A DNA stretch of 64,000 nucleotides. Origin: Calendula officinalis. Its lineage: Eukaryota; Streptophyta; Magnoliopsida; Asterales; Asteraceae. A program made the position numbers and the translations under genes. Under the pieces are notes generated by a model, which was given only the letters and a program-made list of their open reading frames with translations, was not told the DNA's origin and did no database searches. Below are positions 1-9,159 of the stretch, piece by piece (positions within the stretch are counted from its first letter, which is position 1; the number at the start of each line of letters is the position of its first letter). Location of the stretch: NCBI GenBank assembly GCA_963853835.1, contig OY970832.1, positions 35,620,063 to 35,684,062 of the forward strand. Reading direction: 5' to 3'.

Positions 1-3000
1 AACGGACACCCGAGCTGAAAGTTATGAATGTTCTAGTATAGCACCTTTTGTCACACAATCTTGGATATTGAAGAGTTCGGGCCGAAGAGGGATGTTCGGG
101 CCGAAGTGGTGTTCGGGCCGAAGTGGGATGTTCGGGCCGAAGTGGAGTTCGGGCCGAAGTTCGGTGTTCGGGCCGAGGATGATGTTCGGGTCGAGGTTGA
201 AGTTCGGTCCGAGGTCGGAGTTCGGGCCGAGGTTGAAGTTCGGGCCGAGGTTGAAGATCGGGCCGAAAATGAAGTTAGGGCCGGGAACAGTGAAGAGTTC
301 GGACCGAACTTGGTCTTGGCAGTGACGAACGAACCAGCTATTTTGGTTACTCGTGGGCGTGAAACGGACACCCGAGCTGAAAGTTATGAATGTTTTAGTA
401 TAGCACCTTTTGTCACACAATCTTGGATATTGAAGAGTTCGGGCCGAAGAGGGATGTTCGGGCCGAAGAGGTGTTCGGGCCGAAGTGGGATGTTCGGGCC
501 GAAGTGGTGTTCGGGCCGAAGTGGTGTTCGGGCCGAAGTTCGGTGTTCGGGCCGAAGTTCGGTGTTCGGGCCGAGGATGATGTTCGGGCCGAGGTTGAAG
601 TTCGGGCCGAGGTCGGAGTACGGGCCGAGGTTGAAGTTCGGGCCGAGGTTGAAGTTCGGGCCGAAAATGAAGTTCGGGCCGGGAACAGTGAAGAGTTCGG
701 GCCGAACTTGTTCTTGGCAGTGACGAACGAACCAGCTATTTTGGTTACTCGTGGGCGTGAAACGGACTCCCGAGCTGAAAGTTATGAATGTTTTAGTATA
801 GCACCTTTTGTCACACAATCTTGGATATTGAAGAGTTCGGGCCGAAGAGGGATGTTCGGGCCGAAGTGGTGTTCTGGCCGAAGTGGGATGTTCGGGCCGA
901 AGTGGTTTTCGGGCCGAAGTTCGGTGTTCGGGCCGAGGATGATGTTCAGGCCGAGGTTGAAGTTCGGGCCGAGGTCGGAGTTCGGGCCGAGGTTGAAGTT
1001 CGGGCCGAGGTTGAAGTTAGGGTCGAAAATGAAGTTTGGGCCGGGAATAGTGAAGAGTTCGGGCCGAACTTGTTCTTGGCAGTGACGAACGAACCAACTA
1101 TTTTGGTTACTCGTGGGCGTCAAACGGACACCCGAGCTGAAAGTTTTGAATGTTTTAGTATAGCACCTTGTGTCACACAATCTTGGATATTGAAGAGTTC
1201 GGGCCGAAGAGGGATGTTCGGGCCGAAGTGGTGTTCGGGCCGAAGTGGGATGTTCGGGCCGAAGTGGTGTTCGGGCCGAAGTGTTGTTCGGGCCGAAGTT
1301 CGGTGTTCGGGCCGAGGATGATGTTCGGGCCGAGGTTGAAGTTCGGGCCGAGGTCGGAGTACGGGCCGAAGTTGAAGTTCGGGCCGAGGTTGAAGTTCGG
1401 GCCGAAAATGAAGTTCGGGCCGGGAACAGTGAAGAGTTCGGGCCGAACTTGTTCTTGGCAGTGACGAACGAACCATCTATTTTGGTTACTCGTGGGCGTG
1501 AAACGGACACCCGAGCTGAAAGTTATGAATGTTTTAGTATAGCACCTTTTGTCACACAATCTTGGATATTGAAGAGTTCGGGCCGAAGAGGGATGTTCGG
1601 GCCGAAGTGGTGTTCGGGCCGAAGTGGGATGTTCGGGCCGAAGTGGAGTTCGGGCCGAAGTTCGGTGTTCGGGCCGAGGATGATGTTCGGGTCGAGGTTG
1701 AAGTTCGGTCCGAGGTCGGAGTTCGGGCCGAGGTTGAAGTTCGGGCCGAAAATGAAGTTCGGCCGGGAACAGTGAAGAGTTCGGGCCGAACTTGGTCTTG
1801 GCAGTGACGAACGAACCAGCTATTTTGGTTACTCGTGGGCGTGAAATGGACACCCGAGCTGAAAGTTATGAATGTTTTAGTATAGTACCTTTTGTCACAC
1901 AATCTTGGATATTGAAGAGTTCGGGCCGAAGAGGGATGTTCGGGCCGAAGTGGTGTTCGGGCCGAAGTGGGATGTTCGGGCCGAAGTGGTGTTCGGGCCG
2001 AAGTGGTGTTCGGGCCGAAGTTCGGTGTTCGGGCCGAGGATGATGTTCGGGCCGAGGTTGAAGTTCGGGCCGAGGTTGAAGTTCGGGCCGGGAACAGTGA
2101 AGAGTTCGGGCCGAACTTGTTCTTGGCAGTGACGAACCAGCTATTTTGGTTACTCGTGGGCGTGAAACGGACACCCGAGCTGAAAGTTATGAATGTTTTA
2201 GTATAGCACATTTTGTCACACAATCTTGGATATTGAAGAGTTCGGGCCGAAGAGGGATGTTCGGGCCGAAGTGGTGTTCGGGCCGAAGTGGTGTTCGGGC
2301 CGAAGTGGGATGTTCGGGCCGAAGTGGTGTTCGGGCCGAAGTTCGGTGTTCGGGCCGAGGATGATGTTCGGGCTGAGGTTGAAGTTCGGGCCGAGGTTGA
2401 AGTTCGGGCCGAGGTTGAAGTTTGGGCCGAAAATGAAGTTCGGGCTGGAATAGTGAAGCATTCGGGCCGAACTTGTTCTTGACAGTGACGAACGAACTAG
2501 CTATTTTGGTTACTAGTGGGCGTGAAACGGACACCCGAGCTGAAAGTTATGAATGTTTTAATATAGCACCTTTTGTCACACAATCTTGGATATTGAAGAG
2601 TTCGGGCCGAAGAGGGATGTTCGGGCTGAAGTGGTGTTCGGGCCGAAGTGGGATGTTCGGGCCGAAGTGGTGTTCGGGCCGAAGTGGTGTTCGGGCCGAA
2701 GTTCGGTGTTCGGGCTGAGGATGATGTTCGGGCCGAGGTTGAAGTTCAGGCCGAGGTCGGAGTTCGGGCCGAGGTTGAAGTTCGGGCCGAAAATGAAGTT
2801 CGAGCCGGGAACAGTGAAGAGTTCGGGCCGAACTTGTTCTTGGCAGTGACGAACGAACCAGCTATTTTGGTTACTCGTGTGCGTGAAACGGACACCCGAG
2901 CTGAAAGTAATGAATGTTTTAGTATAGCACCTTTTGTCACACAATCTTGGATATTGAAGAGTTCGGGCTGAAGAGGGATGTTCGGGCAGAAGTGGTGTTC

Positions 3001-4076
3001 TGGCTGAAGTGGGATGTTCGGGCAGAAGTGGTGTTCGGGCCGAAGTGGTTTTCGGGCCGAAGTTCGGTGTTCGGGCCGAGGATGATGTTCAGGCCGAGGT
3101 TGAAGTTCGGGCCGAGGATGATGTTCGGGCCGAGGTTGAAGTTCGGGCCGAGGTTGAAGTTCGGGCCGAAAATGAAGTTCGTGCCGGGAACAGTGAAGAG
3201 TTCGGGCCGAACTTGTTCTTGGCAGTGACGAACGAACCAACTATTTTGGTTACTCGTGGGCGTGAAACGGACACCCGAGCTGAAAGTTTTGAATGTTTTA
3301 GTATAGCACCTTTTGTCACACAATCTTGGATATTGAAGAGTTCGGGCCGAAGAGGGATGTTCGGGCCGAAGTGGTGTTCGGGCCGAAGTGGGATGTTCGG
3401 GCCGAAGTGGTGTTCGGGCCGAAGTGGTGTTCGGGCCGAAGTTCGGTGTTCGGGCCGAGGATGATGTTCGGGCCGAGGTTGAAGTTCGGGCCGAGGTCGG
3501 AGTACGGGCCGAGGTTGAAGTTCGGGCCGAGGTTGAAGTTCGGGCCGAAAATGAAGTTCGGGCCGGGAACAGTGAAGAGTTCGGGCCGAACTTGTTCTTG
3601 GAAGTGACGAACGAACCAGCTATTTTGGTTACTCGTGGGCGTGAAACGGACACCCGAATTGAAAGTTTTGAATGTTTTAGTATAACACCTTTTGTCACAC
3701 AATCTTGGATATTGAAGAGTTCGGGCCGAAGAGGGATGTTTGGGCCGAAGTGGTGTTTGGGCCGAAGTGGGATGTTCGGGCTGAAGTGGTGTTCGGGCCG
3801 AAGTGTTGTTCGGGCCGAAGTTCGGTGTTCGGGCCGAGGATGATGTTCGGGCCGAGGTTGAAGTTCGGGCCGAGGTCGGAGTTCGGGCCGAGGTTGAAGT
3901 TCGGGCCGAAAATGAAGTTCGGGCCGGGAACAGTGAAGAGTTCGGGCCGAACTTGTTCTTGGCAGTGACGAACGAACCAGCTATTTTGGTTACTCGTGGG
4001 CGTGAAACGGACACCCGAGCTGAAAGTTATGAATGTTTTAGTATAGCACCTTTTGTCACACAATCTTGGATATTGA
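1..4076. repeat. Satellite 1: ~361-bp GC-rich tandem array with internal 18-bp minisatellite
   Basis: The landmark AACGGACACCCGAGCTGAAAG recurs at about 1, 363, 761, 1123, 1502, 1845, 2166, 2526, 2887, 3266, 3645 and 4006. Spacings are 362, 398, 362, 379, 343, 321, 360, 361, 379, 379 and 361 bp, giving eleven full units plus a partial one. Each unit has a conserved core of about 140 bp (from GGCAGTGACGAACGAACCAG through the landmark to CACACAATCTTGGATATTGA) and a variable tract of 10-15 short repeats of 17-19 bp built on TTCGGGCCGAA. Unit lengths differ mainly by steps of about 18 bp, that is by gain or loss of subrepeats; the 321-bp unit also lacks 4 bp in the core near 2131. The array runs off the left edge. 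I do not recognise the family. Long open frames across it are repeat artefacts. Confidence 0.95.
437..708. repeat. Example minisatellite tract inside one satellite 1 unit
   Basis: This is the longest variable tract, in the 398-bp unit. About fifteen copies of a 17-19-bp repeat follow one another, all sharing TTCGGGCCGA (one copy begins TACGGG). Copies fall into ordered subtypes: the left ones continue AAGTGGTG or AAGTGGGATG, two continue AAGTTCGGTG, one continues GGATGATG, and the right ones continue GGTTGAAG, GGTCGGAG or AAAATGAAG. The same order recurs in the other units, so the whole tract was amplified with its core rather than arising separately each time. TTCGG-G-CCGAA is a 5-bp-arm near-palindrome, so every subrepeat carries a small dyad. 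Confidence 0.85.
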
Positions 4077-4077
4077 T
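4069..4077. other. Junction between two unrelated satellites
   Basis: The satellite 1 core ends normally with CAATCTTGGATATTGA, and then the sequence becomes TGGCCCATGAACCATTATAAC, which belongs to the 136-bp satellite. The word GATATTGA (4069-4076) is native to satellite 1 (GGATATTGAAGAG). It also occurs in variants of the 136-bp monomer (CTGATATTGATGGCCC, for example near 9336). The switch therefore lies within an 8-bp shared word, which suggests joining at microhomology. The first 136-bp monomer after the junction lacks about 12 bp (CTAGTAGCCTATAG in place of the usual longer spacer), consistent with a degraded array edge. Confidence 0.8.
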
Positions 4078-5920
4078 GGCCCATGAACCATTATAACTAG
4101 TAGCCTATAGATATCCATTTTACAAGTAATAGGTGTCCATAACCCATAACCAAGGCCAGCGAACCATTATAACCTCTACATGTCCATAACTCATATCGAT
4201 GGTCCTTGAACCATTTAACTACTAGCCATGACCAATAGCCTATAGATAACCATTTTACAAGTAATAGGTGTCCATTACCCATAACCATGGTCCTTGAACC
4301 ATTATAACCAGTAGTTGTCCATAACTGACACTGATGGCCCTTGAACCATTATAACTACTAGCCATGACCAATAGCCTATAGATATCCATTTTACAAGTAA
4401 TAGGTGTCAATAACCCATAACCATGGTCCTTGAATCATTATAACCACTAGATGTCCATAACTGATACTGATGGCCCTTGAACCATTATAACTACTAGCCA
4501 TGACAAATAGCCTATAAATATCCATTTTACGAGTAATAGGTGTCCATAACCCATAACCATGGTTCTTGAACCATTATAACCACTAGATGTCCATAACTGA
4601 TACTGATGGCCCTTGAACCATTATAACTACTAGCCATGACCAATAGCCTATAGATATCCATTTTACAAGTAATAGGTGTCCATAACCCATAACCATGGTC
4701 CTTGAATCATTATAACCACTAGATGTCCATAACTGATACTGATGGCCCTTGAACCATTATAACTAATAGCCATGTCCAATAGCCTACAAATATACATTTT
4801 ACAAGTAATAGGTGTCCATAACCCATAACCATGGTTCTTGAACCATTATAACCACTAGATGTCCATAAGTGATACAGATGGCCCTTGAACCATTATAACT
4901 AGTAACCATGACTAATAGCCTACAGATATCCATTTTACAAGTAATAGGTGTCCATAACCCATAACCATGGTTCTTGAACCATTATAACCACTAGATGCCC
5001 ATAACTAATACTGATGGCCCTTGAACCATTATAACTACTAGCCATGTCCAATAGCCTACAGATATCCATTTTACAAGTAATAGGTGTCCATAACCCATAA
5101 CCATGGTCCTTGAACCATTATAACCAGTAGCTGTCCATAACTGATACTGATGGCCCTTGAACCATTATAACTACTAACTATGACCAATAGCCTATAAATA
5201 TACATTTTACAAGTAATAAGTGTCCATAACCCATAACCAAGGCCATTGAATCATTATAATCACTACATGTCCATAACTCATATTGATGGCCCTTGAACCA
5301 TTATAACTACTAGCCATGACCAATAGCCTATAGATATCCATTTTAAAAGTAGTAGGTGTCCATTACCCATAACAATCGTCCCTGAACCATTATAACCGCT
5401 AGATGTCCATAACTGATACTGATGGCCCTTGAACCATTATAACTACTAGCCATGACCAGTAGCCTATAGATATCCATTTTACAAGTAATAGGTGTCCATA
5501 ACCCATAACCATGGTCCTTGAATCATTATAACCACCAGATGTCCATAACTGATACTGATGGCCCATGAACCATTATAATTACTAGCCATGTCCAATAGCC
5601 TACAGATATCCATTTTACAAGTAATAGGTATCCATAACCCATAACCATGGTTCTTGAACCATTATAACCACTAGATGTCCATAACTGATACTGATGGCCC
5701 TTCAACCATTATAACTACTAGCCATGACCAATAGCCTCTAGATATCCAATTTACAAGTAATAGGTGTCCATAACCCATAACCATGATTCTTGAACCATTA
5801 TAACCACTAGATGTCCATAACTGATACTGATGGCCCTTGAACCATTATGACAACTATCAATGACCTATAGCCTATAGATATCCATTTTACAAGTAATAGG
5901 TGTGCATAACCCATAACCAT
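4077..5920. repeat. Satellite 2, left block: 136-bp tandem monomers
   Basis: About 13.5 head-to-tail monomers of 136 bp; for example the CATGG landmark lies at 4558, 4694 and 4830. Each monomer consists of subunit A (47 bp, starting GGTCCTTGAACCATTATAAC and ending ATAACTGATACTGAT) and subunit B (89 bp, starting GGCCCTTGAACCATTATAAC and ending GTCCATAACCCATAACCAT). Consensus GC is about 38 %. The monomers are moderately diverged from each other, as expected near an array edge and in contrast to the homogenised blocks further right. The block is interrupted at its right end by the LINE. No gene is seen in it. Confidence 0.95.
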
Positions 5921-6577
5921 CGTATTTCTGATCATTCCCCTTGCATTCTTCGTATCCCTGACTTATTTAAGTCGAAACGCAAGCCCTTTAAATTCTTCAA
6001 TTTTTTAGCTCACAAAAAAGGCTTCCATGATATTGTGAAGTCGGGATGGTCTTCAGAAGTAACAGGTTTTGCAATGTTCAGAGTGGTTAAAAGATTGAAG
6101 CTTCTTAAGTCCCCACTGCGGATTTTATTGAAGGAGCAAGGTAATTTACATACAAAAGTTCAGAATCTTCGTTTGGAGCTAGATGAGATCCAACGTGCTC
6201 TAGATAAAAACCCGCGTTGTATAGAGCTTAGGGAGGAAGAAGCAACCTATTTGCAAGCTTTTAAGGATGCGGTCTTGAATGAGGAAAGGTTTCTAAAACA
6301 GAAATCCAAGGTGGAGTGGCTTCGGGTTGGTGATTCCAACTCGGCGTTTTTTCACAATTCCTTGAAGAGCAGATGCCATAGAAGTCGTATTGATGCCATA
6401 TTTAATGGTGACGATGTCTTGCGAGAAGGTAAGGATGTTGCTCATGTTTTTACTGGTTACTATGAGAATTTCCTTGGTATTGCGGGTCCAACGAACCCTC
6501 TTGTGTTGCATGATCTGTTTACTAACACTATAGAGCCTAATAAGGCTGATTTTATGGTCCGGGAAATTATGGATGCG

Positions 6578-6580
6578 TAA
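6578..6580 (+). other. In-frame premature stop (TAA) in LINE ORF2
   Basis: The reading frame runs REIMDA, stop, IKDAMFSIGDDKAPGPDG with no change of frame. Protein similarity is therefore continuous on both sides and only this codon is damaged, which is most simply a point substitution. It separates the endonuclease/linker part from the reverse transcriptase. Confidence 0.85.
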
Positions 6581-6592
6581 ATAAAAGATGCA

Positions 6593-7570
6593 ATGTTCTC
6601 TATTGGTGATGATAAAGCCCCAGGGCCAGATGGTTATACTTCTGCATTTTCTAAGAAGGCTTGGGATATCGTTGGTAATGATGTATGTAGTGCTGTTCGT
6701 GAATTTTTTATGTCTGGTAAGCTTCTTAAAGAAGTTAATCATACTATCCTTGCTCTTATTCCAAAGGTTGCTACTCCTTCTAGATTTACAGAATACCGCC
6801 CTATTTCTTGCTGTAATGTCTTATATAAATGTATTAACAAGGTTATCACTAACCGAATTAAAATGTCTTAGGTGATATTGTGGGTATTAACCAATCGGTC
6901 TTTATCCCGGGCCGAAGAATATCAGACAATATTTTATTGACTCAGGAGCTTATGCATAACTATCATCTGCAAAATGGCCATCCCCGATGTGCGTTTAAAG
7001 TTGATATCCAGAAAGCTTATGATACGGTTGACTGGGAGTTTCTTCATAATATTTTACTAGGTTTCGGGTTTCCTTTGAGAATGGTCACTTGGATCATGGA
7101 ATGTATTACCACCCCTTCATTCTATGTCTCTATTAATGGTGATGTCCATGGCTGGTTCAAGGGCAAAAGGGGGTTGAGACAAGGCGATCCTATGTCTCCT
7201 TATCTTTTCACTCTTGTTATGGAAGTGTTATCTCTTATTCTACAACGTAGAGTGTGGGAAAGTGAGGATTTTCAGTATCACTTTCGTTGTGAGCAACAAA
7301 AGATTATTAACCTTTGTTTTGCAGATGATTTATTTCTGTTTGCACGAGGGAATGTCAGCTCAACGAACTTGATTTTGGATTCCTTGAATGAGTTTAAGGA
7401 GGTCTCGGGGTTAGTGCCAAGTATTCCTAAGAGTACAATATTCTTCTGCAATGTCCCGCCTTCAATACGTCACGATATTCTTCAGATTATGCCTTTTGCT
7501 GAAGGTACGCTCCCAGTCAAGTATCTTGGAGTCCCGCTCATTTCGACTAGGTTACTTTATAGAGACTATA
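6593..7570 (+). other. Reverse transcriptase domain of the LINE
   Basis: RT landmarks appear in the expected order: KAPGPDG (fingers), LIPK and YRPISCCN, INQSVFIPGR, the first catalytic aspartate in FKVDIQKAYD (Asp codon 7003-7005), RGLRQGDPMSP (Gln codon 7180-7182), the FADD box at 7318-7329 carrying the other two catalytic aspartates, SGLVPSIPKS, and LPVKYLGVPL near 7510-7539. FADD instead of YADD is common in plant L1-type elements. All three catalytic aspartates are preserved. Only the frameshift near 6860 and the upstream stop prevent translation of the whole domain. Confidence 0.93.
6857..6870 (+). other. Frameshift in LINE reverse transcriptase
   Basis: Upstream, frame 2 reads KVITNRIK and then MS-stop at 6870-6872. 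Downstream, frame 1 reads VLGDIVGINQSVFIPGR, the expected continuation of the RT. The two frames meet at a run of A (AATTAAAATG). Loss of one A from that run is the simplest explanation, but the exact base cannot be fixed from one copy. Confidence 0.8.
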
Positions 7571-8319
7571 AGGTTCTCATTGAAAAGTTGCGGATGAGGA
7601 TTGCTGATTGGAAGAACAAGTTCCTCTTGTTTGCGGGGAGAGTTCAATTAATTATATCTGTCTTATCTTCCTTGCATATCTATTGGGCGTCGGTTTTTAT
7701 TCTCCCTTCTCGTATTGGTCATGATCTTGAACAATTGATGCGGGGTTTTTTATGGTGCCAGGGGGAGATGAAAAAGGGGAAGGCAAAAGTCGCTTGGGAG
7801 TTGGTGTGTAAGCCGAAAAATGAAGGGGGGCTTGGTATTCGAAGAATTCATAACTTTAATGTTTCCCTTATGGCTACTCATATCTGGTCTATTGTGACAA
7901 ATAAAGAGTCGTTATGGGTCAAATGGATCCACTCTTATAAGCTCGCGGGACGAAGCTTTTGGGAAGTCCCATGTACGGGATATGTTTCATGGGGATGGCG
8001 GAAATTAATCCAAATTAGAAGCAGTATTCGGCCCTTTATTTGGAACAAAATTCATGATGGTAAAACTACCTATGTATGGTTTGATAACTGGTGTTCGGCT
8101 AGCCCGTTGAATCAGCTGCTTACTATGCGAGACGTTGCACGTTCAGGGTTCTCTATGCAAGATTCCGTTGCTGATTTGGTCGCAAATGAGAGTTGGAGAT
8201 GGCCTTTTGAATGGTATCAAAAGTATCCTATCTTAGCTCAAATCCCGGTGCCTACTTTGATTCCAAATACGGCTGATACGGTATTATGGAGGGATCATTA
8301 TGGGTCTTTGATGCCGTTC

Positions 8320-8589
8320 TCGGTCCCCACTGCATGGGATTCGATTAGAACGCGGGGGACGGAAGTCCTTTGGCAGAAGGTAGTTTGGTTTTCTCATCGT
8401 ATACCGAGACATGCTTTTCACTTGTGGCTGGTTGTTTACCAACGCCTTAAAACTCAGGATCGGGTCAAACAATGGGATGTTGCCCCTAATACAGACTTAA
8501 GTACATTACATTGCCTGTTATGTGATGGTCCGCCTGACTCCCATGCACACTTATTTTTTGAGTGTCCATATTCTTCCGAAATATGGGGT
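8320..8589 (+). other. C-terminal zinc-knuckle region (zf-RVT-like) of the LINE
   Basis: The segment from SVPTAWDSIR to SSEIWGK resembles the zinc-binding region found downstream of the RT in plant LINEs. It contains LWQKVVWFSHRIPRHAFHLW, then CLLCDG, SHAH and FFECPYSSEIW. Candidate metal ligands are two Cys in CLLC, a His in SHAH, and the Cys of ECPY. This part of LINE ORF2 is thought to help bind RNA or DNA. A tail of about 110 residues follows (including YFIWRERNARLY). No RNase H motif is seen. Confidence 0.85.
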
Positions 8590-8940
8590 AAAGTTCGTCG
8601 TCTAGCAGGGATTGGTATTAGTATGGCCGTTATTACTGATGTGTTAGATTTTCTTATTACTATATCCAGGGGAAGATCTGCGAGAAGTCTAATTGCTAGA
8701 GTTTCGCTTGCTGCCACCACTTATTTTATTTGGCGAGAGCGCAATGCTCGGTTATATTCCAAGAAGCCCAAAACTCATATACAGTTGTACGATGAAATTA
8801 TTGTTACCATTCGGCTTAAGTTGCTATCAATGAGATTTAAGAAGAACACAGATCAAGTGCAAGGGATGCTGAATAATTGGAAGCTCCCGAAGTCGTTAGT
8901 TCTACATGATCACATAGATCAAACGTAGTAGTTTTGCTTT

Positions 8941-8984
8941 CTCTAGCTAGTTTGGTTTGTGTGGTTTATCTTTTGTAGCTAGAG
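8941..8984 (+). promoter_or_regulatory. Stem-loop in LINE 3' UTR
   Basis: The arms CTCTAGCTA (8941-8949) and TAGCTAGAG (8976-8984) are perfect reverse complements, separated by a 26-nt loop. Pairing does not extend beyond 9 bp on either side. A role in 3'-end recognition or RNA stability is inferred only from position. Confidence 0.55.
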
Positions 8985-9120
8985 TTTAGTTGTTTGTTGC
9001 TGAGTATGGTTTATGGCATGTCATAAACTTAGGTAATCTTGGGTGTCGAGTGCTTGTGCTCGTGGTTAATGTGGTACCTTTTCCACATTCCTTTGTACTT
9101 TCTTTTTGTGATTAATATAT

Positions 9121-9144
9121 TTTACCGGGGTAAACCCTTTACCC
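9121..9144 (+). promoter_or_regulatory. Terminal hairpins abutting the LINE poly(A)
   Basis: GGGTAAA (9128-9134) pairs perfectly with TTTACCC (9138-9144) across a CCC loop, and the A tail begins at the very next base. TTTACC (9121-9126) can alternatively pair with GGTAAA (9129-9134). Two mutually exclusive hairpins thus share the middle strand. The position is where a LINE reverse transcriptase initiates copying of its RNA. Confidence 0.65.
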
Positions 9145-9159
9145 AAAAAAAAAAAAAAA
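9145..9159 (+). other. LINE poly(A) tail, 15 nt
   Basis: Fifteen A residues end the element and are followed at once by satellite 2 (GGCCATTAAACAATTATAACC). One or two of these A could belong to the satellite, because a common monomer variant reads CCATAACCAAGGCCATTG at this place. Confidence 0.9.

Larger units (their letters stand above)
5921..8928 (+). pseudogene. LINE ORF2 remnant: endonuclease end, reverse transcriptase, zinc-knuckle region
   Basis: In an intact element ORF2 nicks target DNA and copies the element RNA into the nick. Here about 1000 codons remain. Segment 1 (5921-6577) begins RISDHSPCIL, whose SDH is the final catalytic motif of the endonuclease fold, then a charged, helical-looking linker. 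An in-frame TAA at 6578-6580 interrupts it. Segment 2 (6581 to about 6862, same frame) starts the RT with DDKAPGPDG and EYRPISCCNVLYKCINKVITNRIK. A one-base frame change near 6860 leads to segment 3 (about 6865-8928), with VDIQKAYD, RGLRQGDPMSP, FADD, LPVKYLGVPL and a C-terminal CxxC...H...C region, ending at TAG 8926-8928. Apparent starts at 5900 and 6880 are GTG codons and are not real. The rest of the frame is open, so the copy is not very old. Confidence 0.93.
8929..9144 (+). other. LINE 3' untranslated region
   Basis: This T/G-rich stretch of 216 bp between the TAG stop and the poly(A) has no coding potential. It holds two dyads, listed separately: a 9-bp-arm stem-loop at 8941-8984 and compact overlapping hairpins at 9121-9144, directly before the A tail. 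LINE reverse transcriptases often recognise 3'-end RNA structure, so these are candidate recognition elements. Confidence 0.8.
5921..9159 (+). mobile_element. 5'-truncated L1-type LINE inserted in satellite 2
   Basis: This 3.24-kb non-satellite insert carries, in order: the last motif of an AP-type endonuclease (SDHSP at 5927-5941), a linker, a reverse transcriptase, a C-terminal zinc-knuckle region, a 3' untranslated region, and a 15-nt poly(A) at 9145-9159. ORF1 and nearly all of the endonuclease are missing, so this is a 5'-truncated copy, the usual outcome of target-primed reverse transcription. There are no long terminal repeats, integrase or RNase H, which argues against an LTR element. 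The left flank stops exactly at a monomer end (CCATAACCAT) and the right flank resumes at a monomer start (GGCCATTAAAC), so satellite phase is kept. No target-site duplication of more than 2-3 nt can be seen. The copy is non-autonomous and disrupted. Confidence 0.95.

Noticed and set aside
22..4014. Open frames of 60-253 codons on both strands of satellite 1 with FGP/RAE/ART-type hexapeptide repeats
   Set aside because: The subrepeat is mostly 18 bp (six codons) and stop-poor, so several frames stay open at once. Unit lengths of 361, 362 and 379 are not multiples of 3, frames change at each unit, and every core supplies stops. No start context or splice structure is seen.
5900..5920. Satellite-derived GTG start giving a fusion to the endonuclease remnant
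   Set aside because: Only an open frame across the junction. GTG is not a normal start here and the downstream frame has a stop at 6578.
6293..6742. 149-codon minus-strand open frame in the LINE, and smaller ones at 8284-8472 and 8454-8720
   Set aside because: They are antisense shadows of the ORF2 coding strand, with no recognisable domain.
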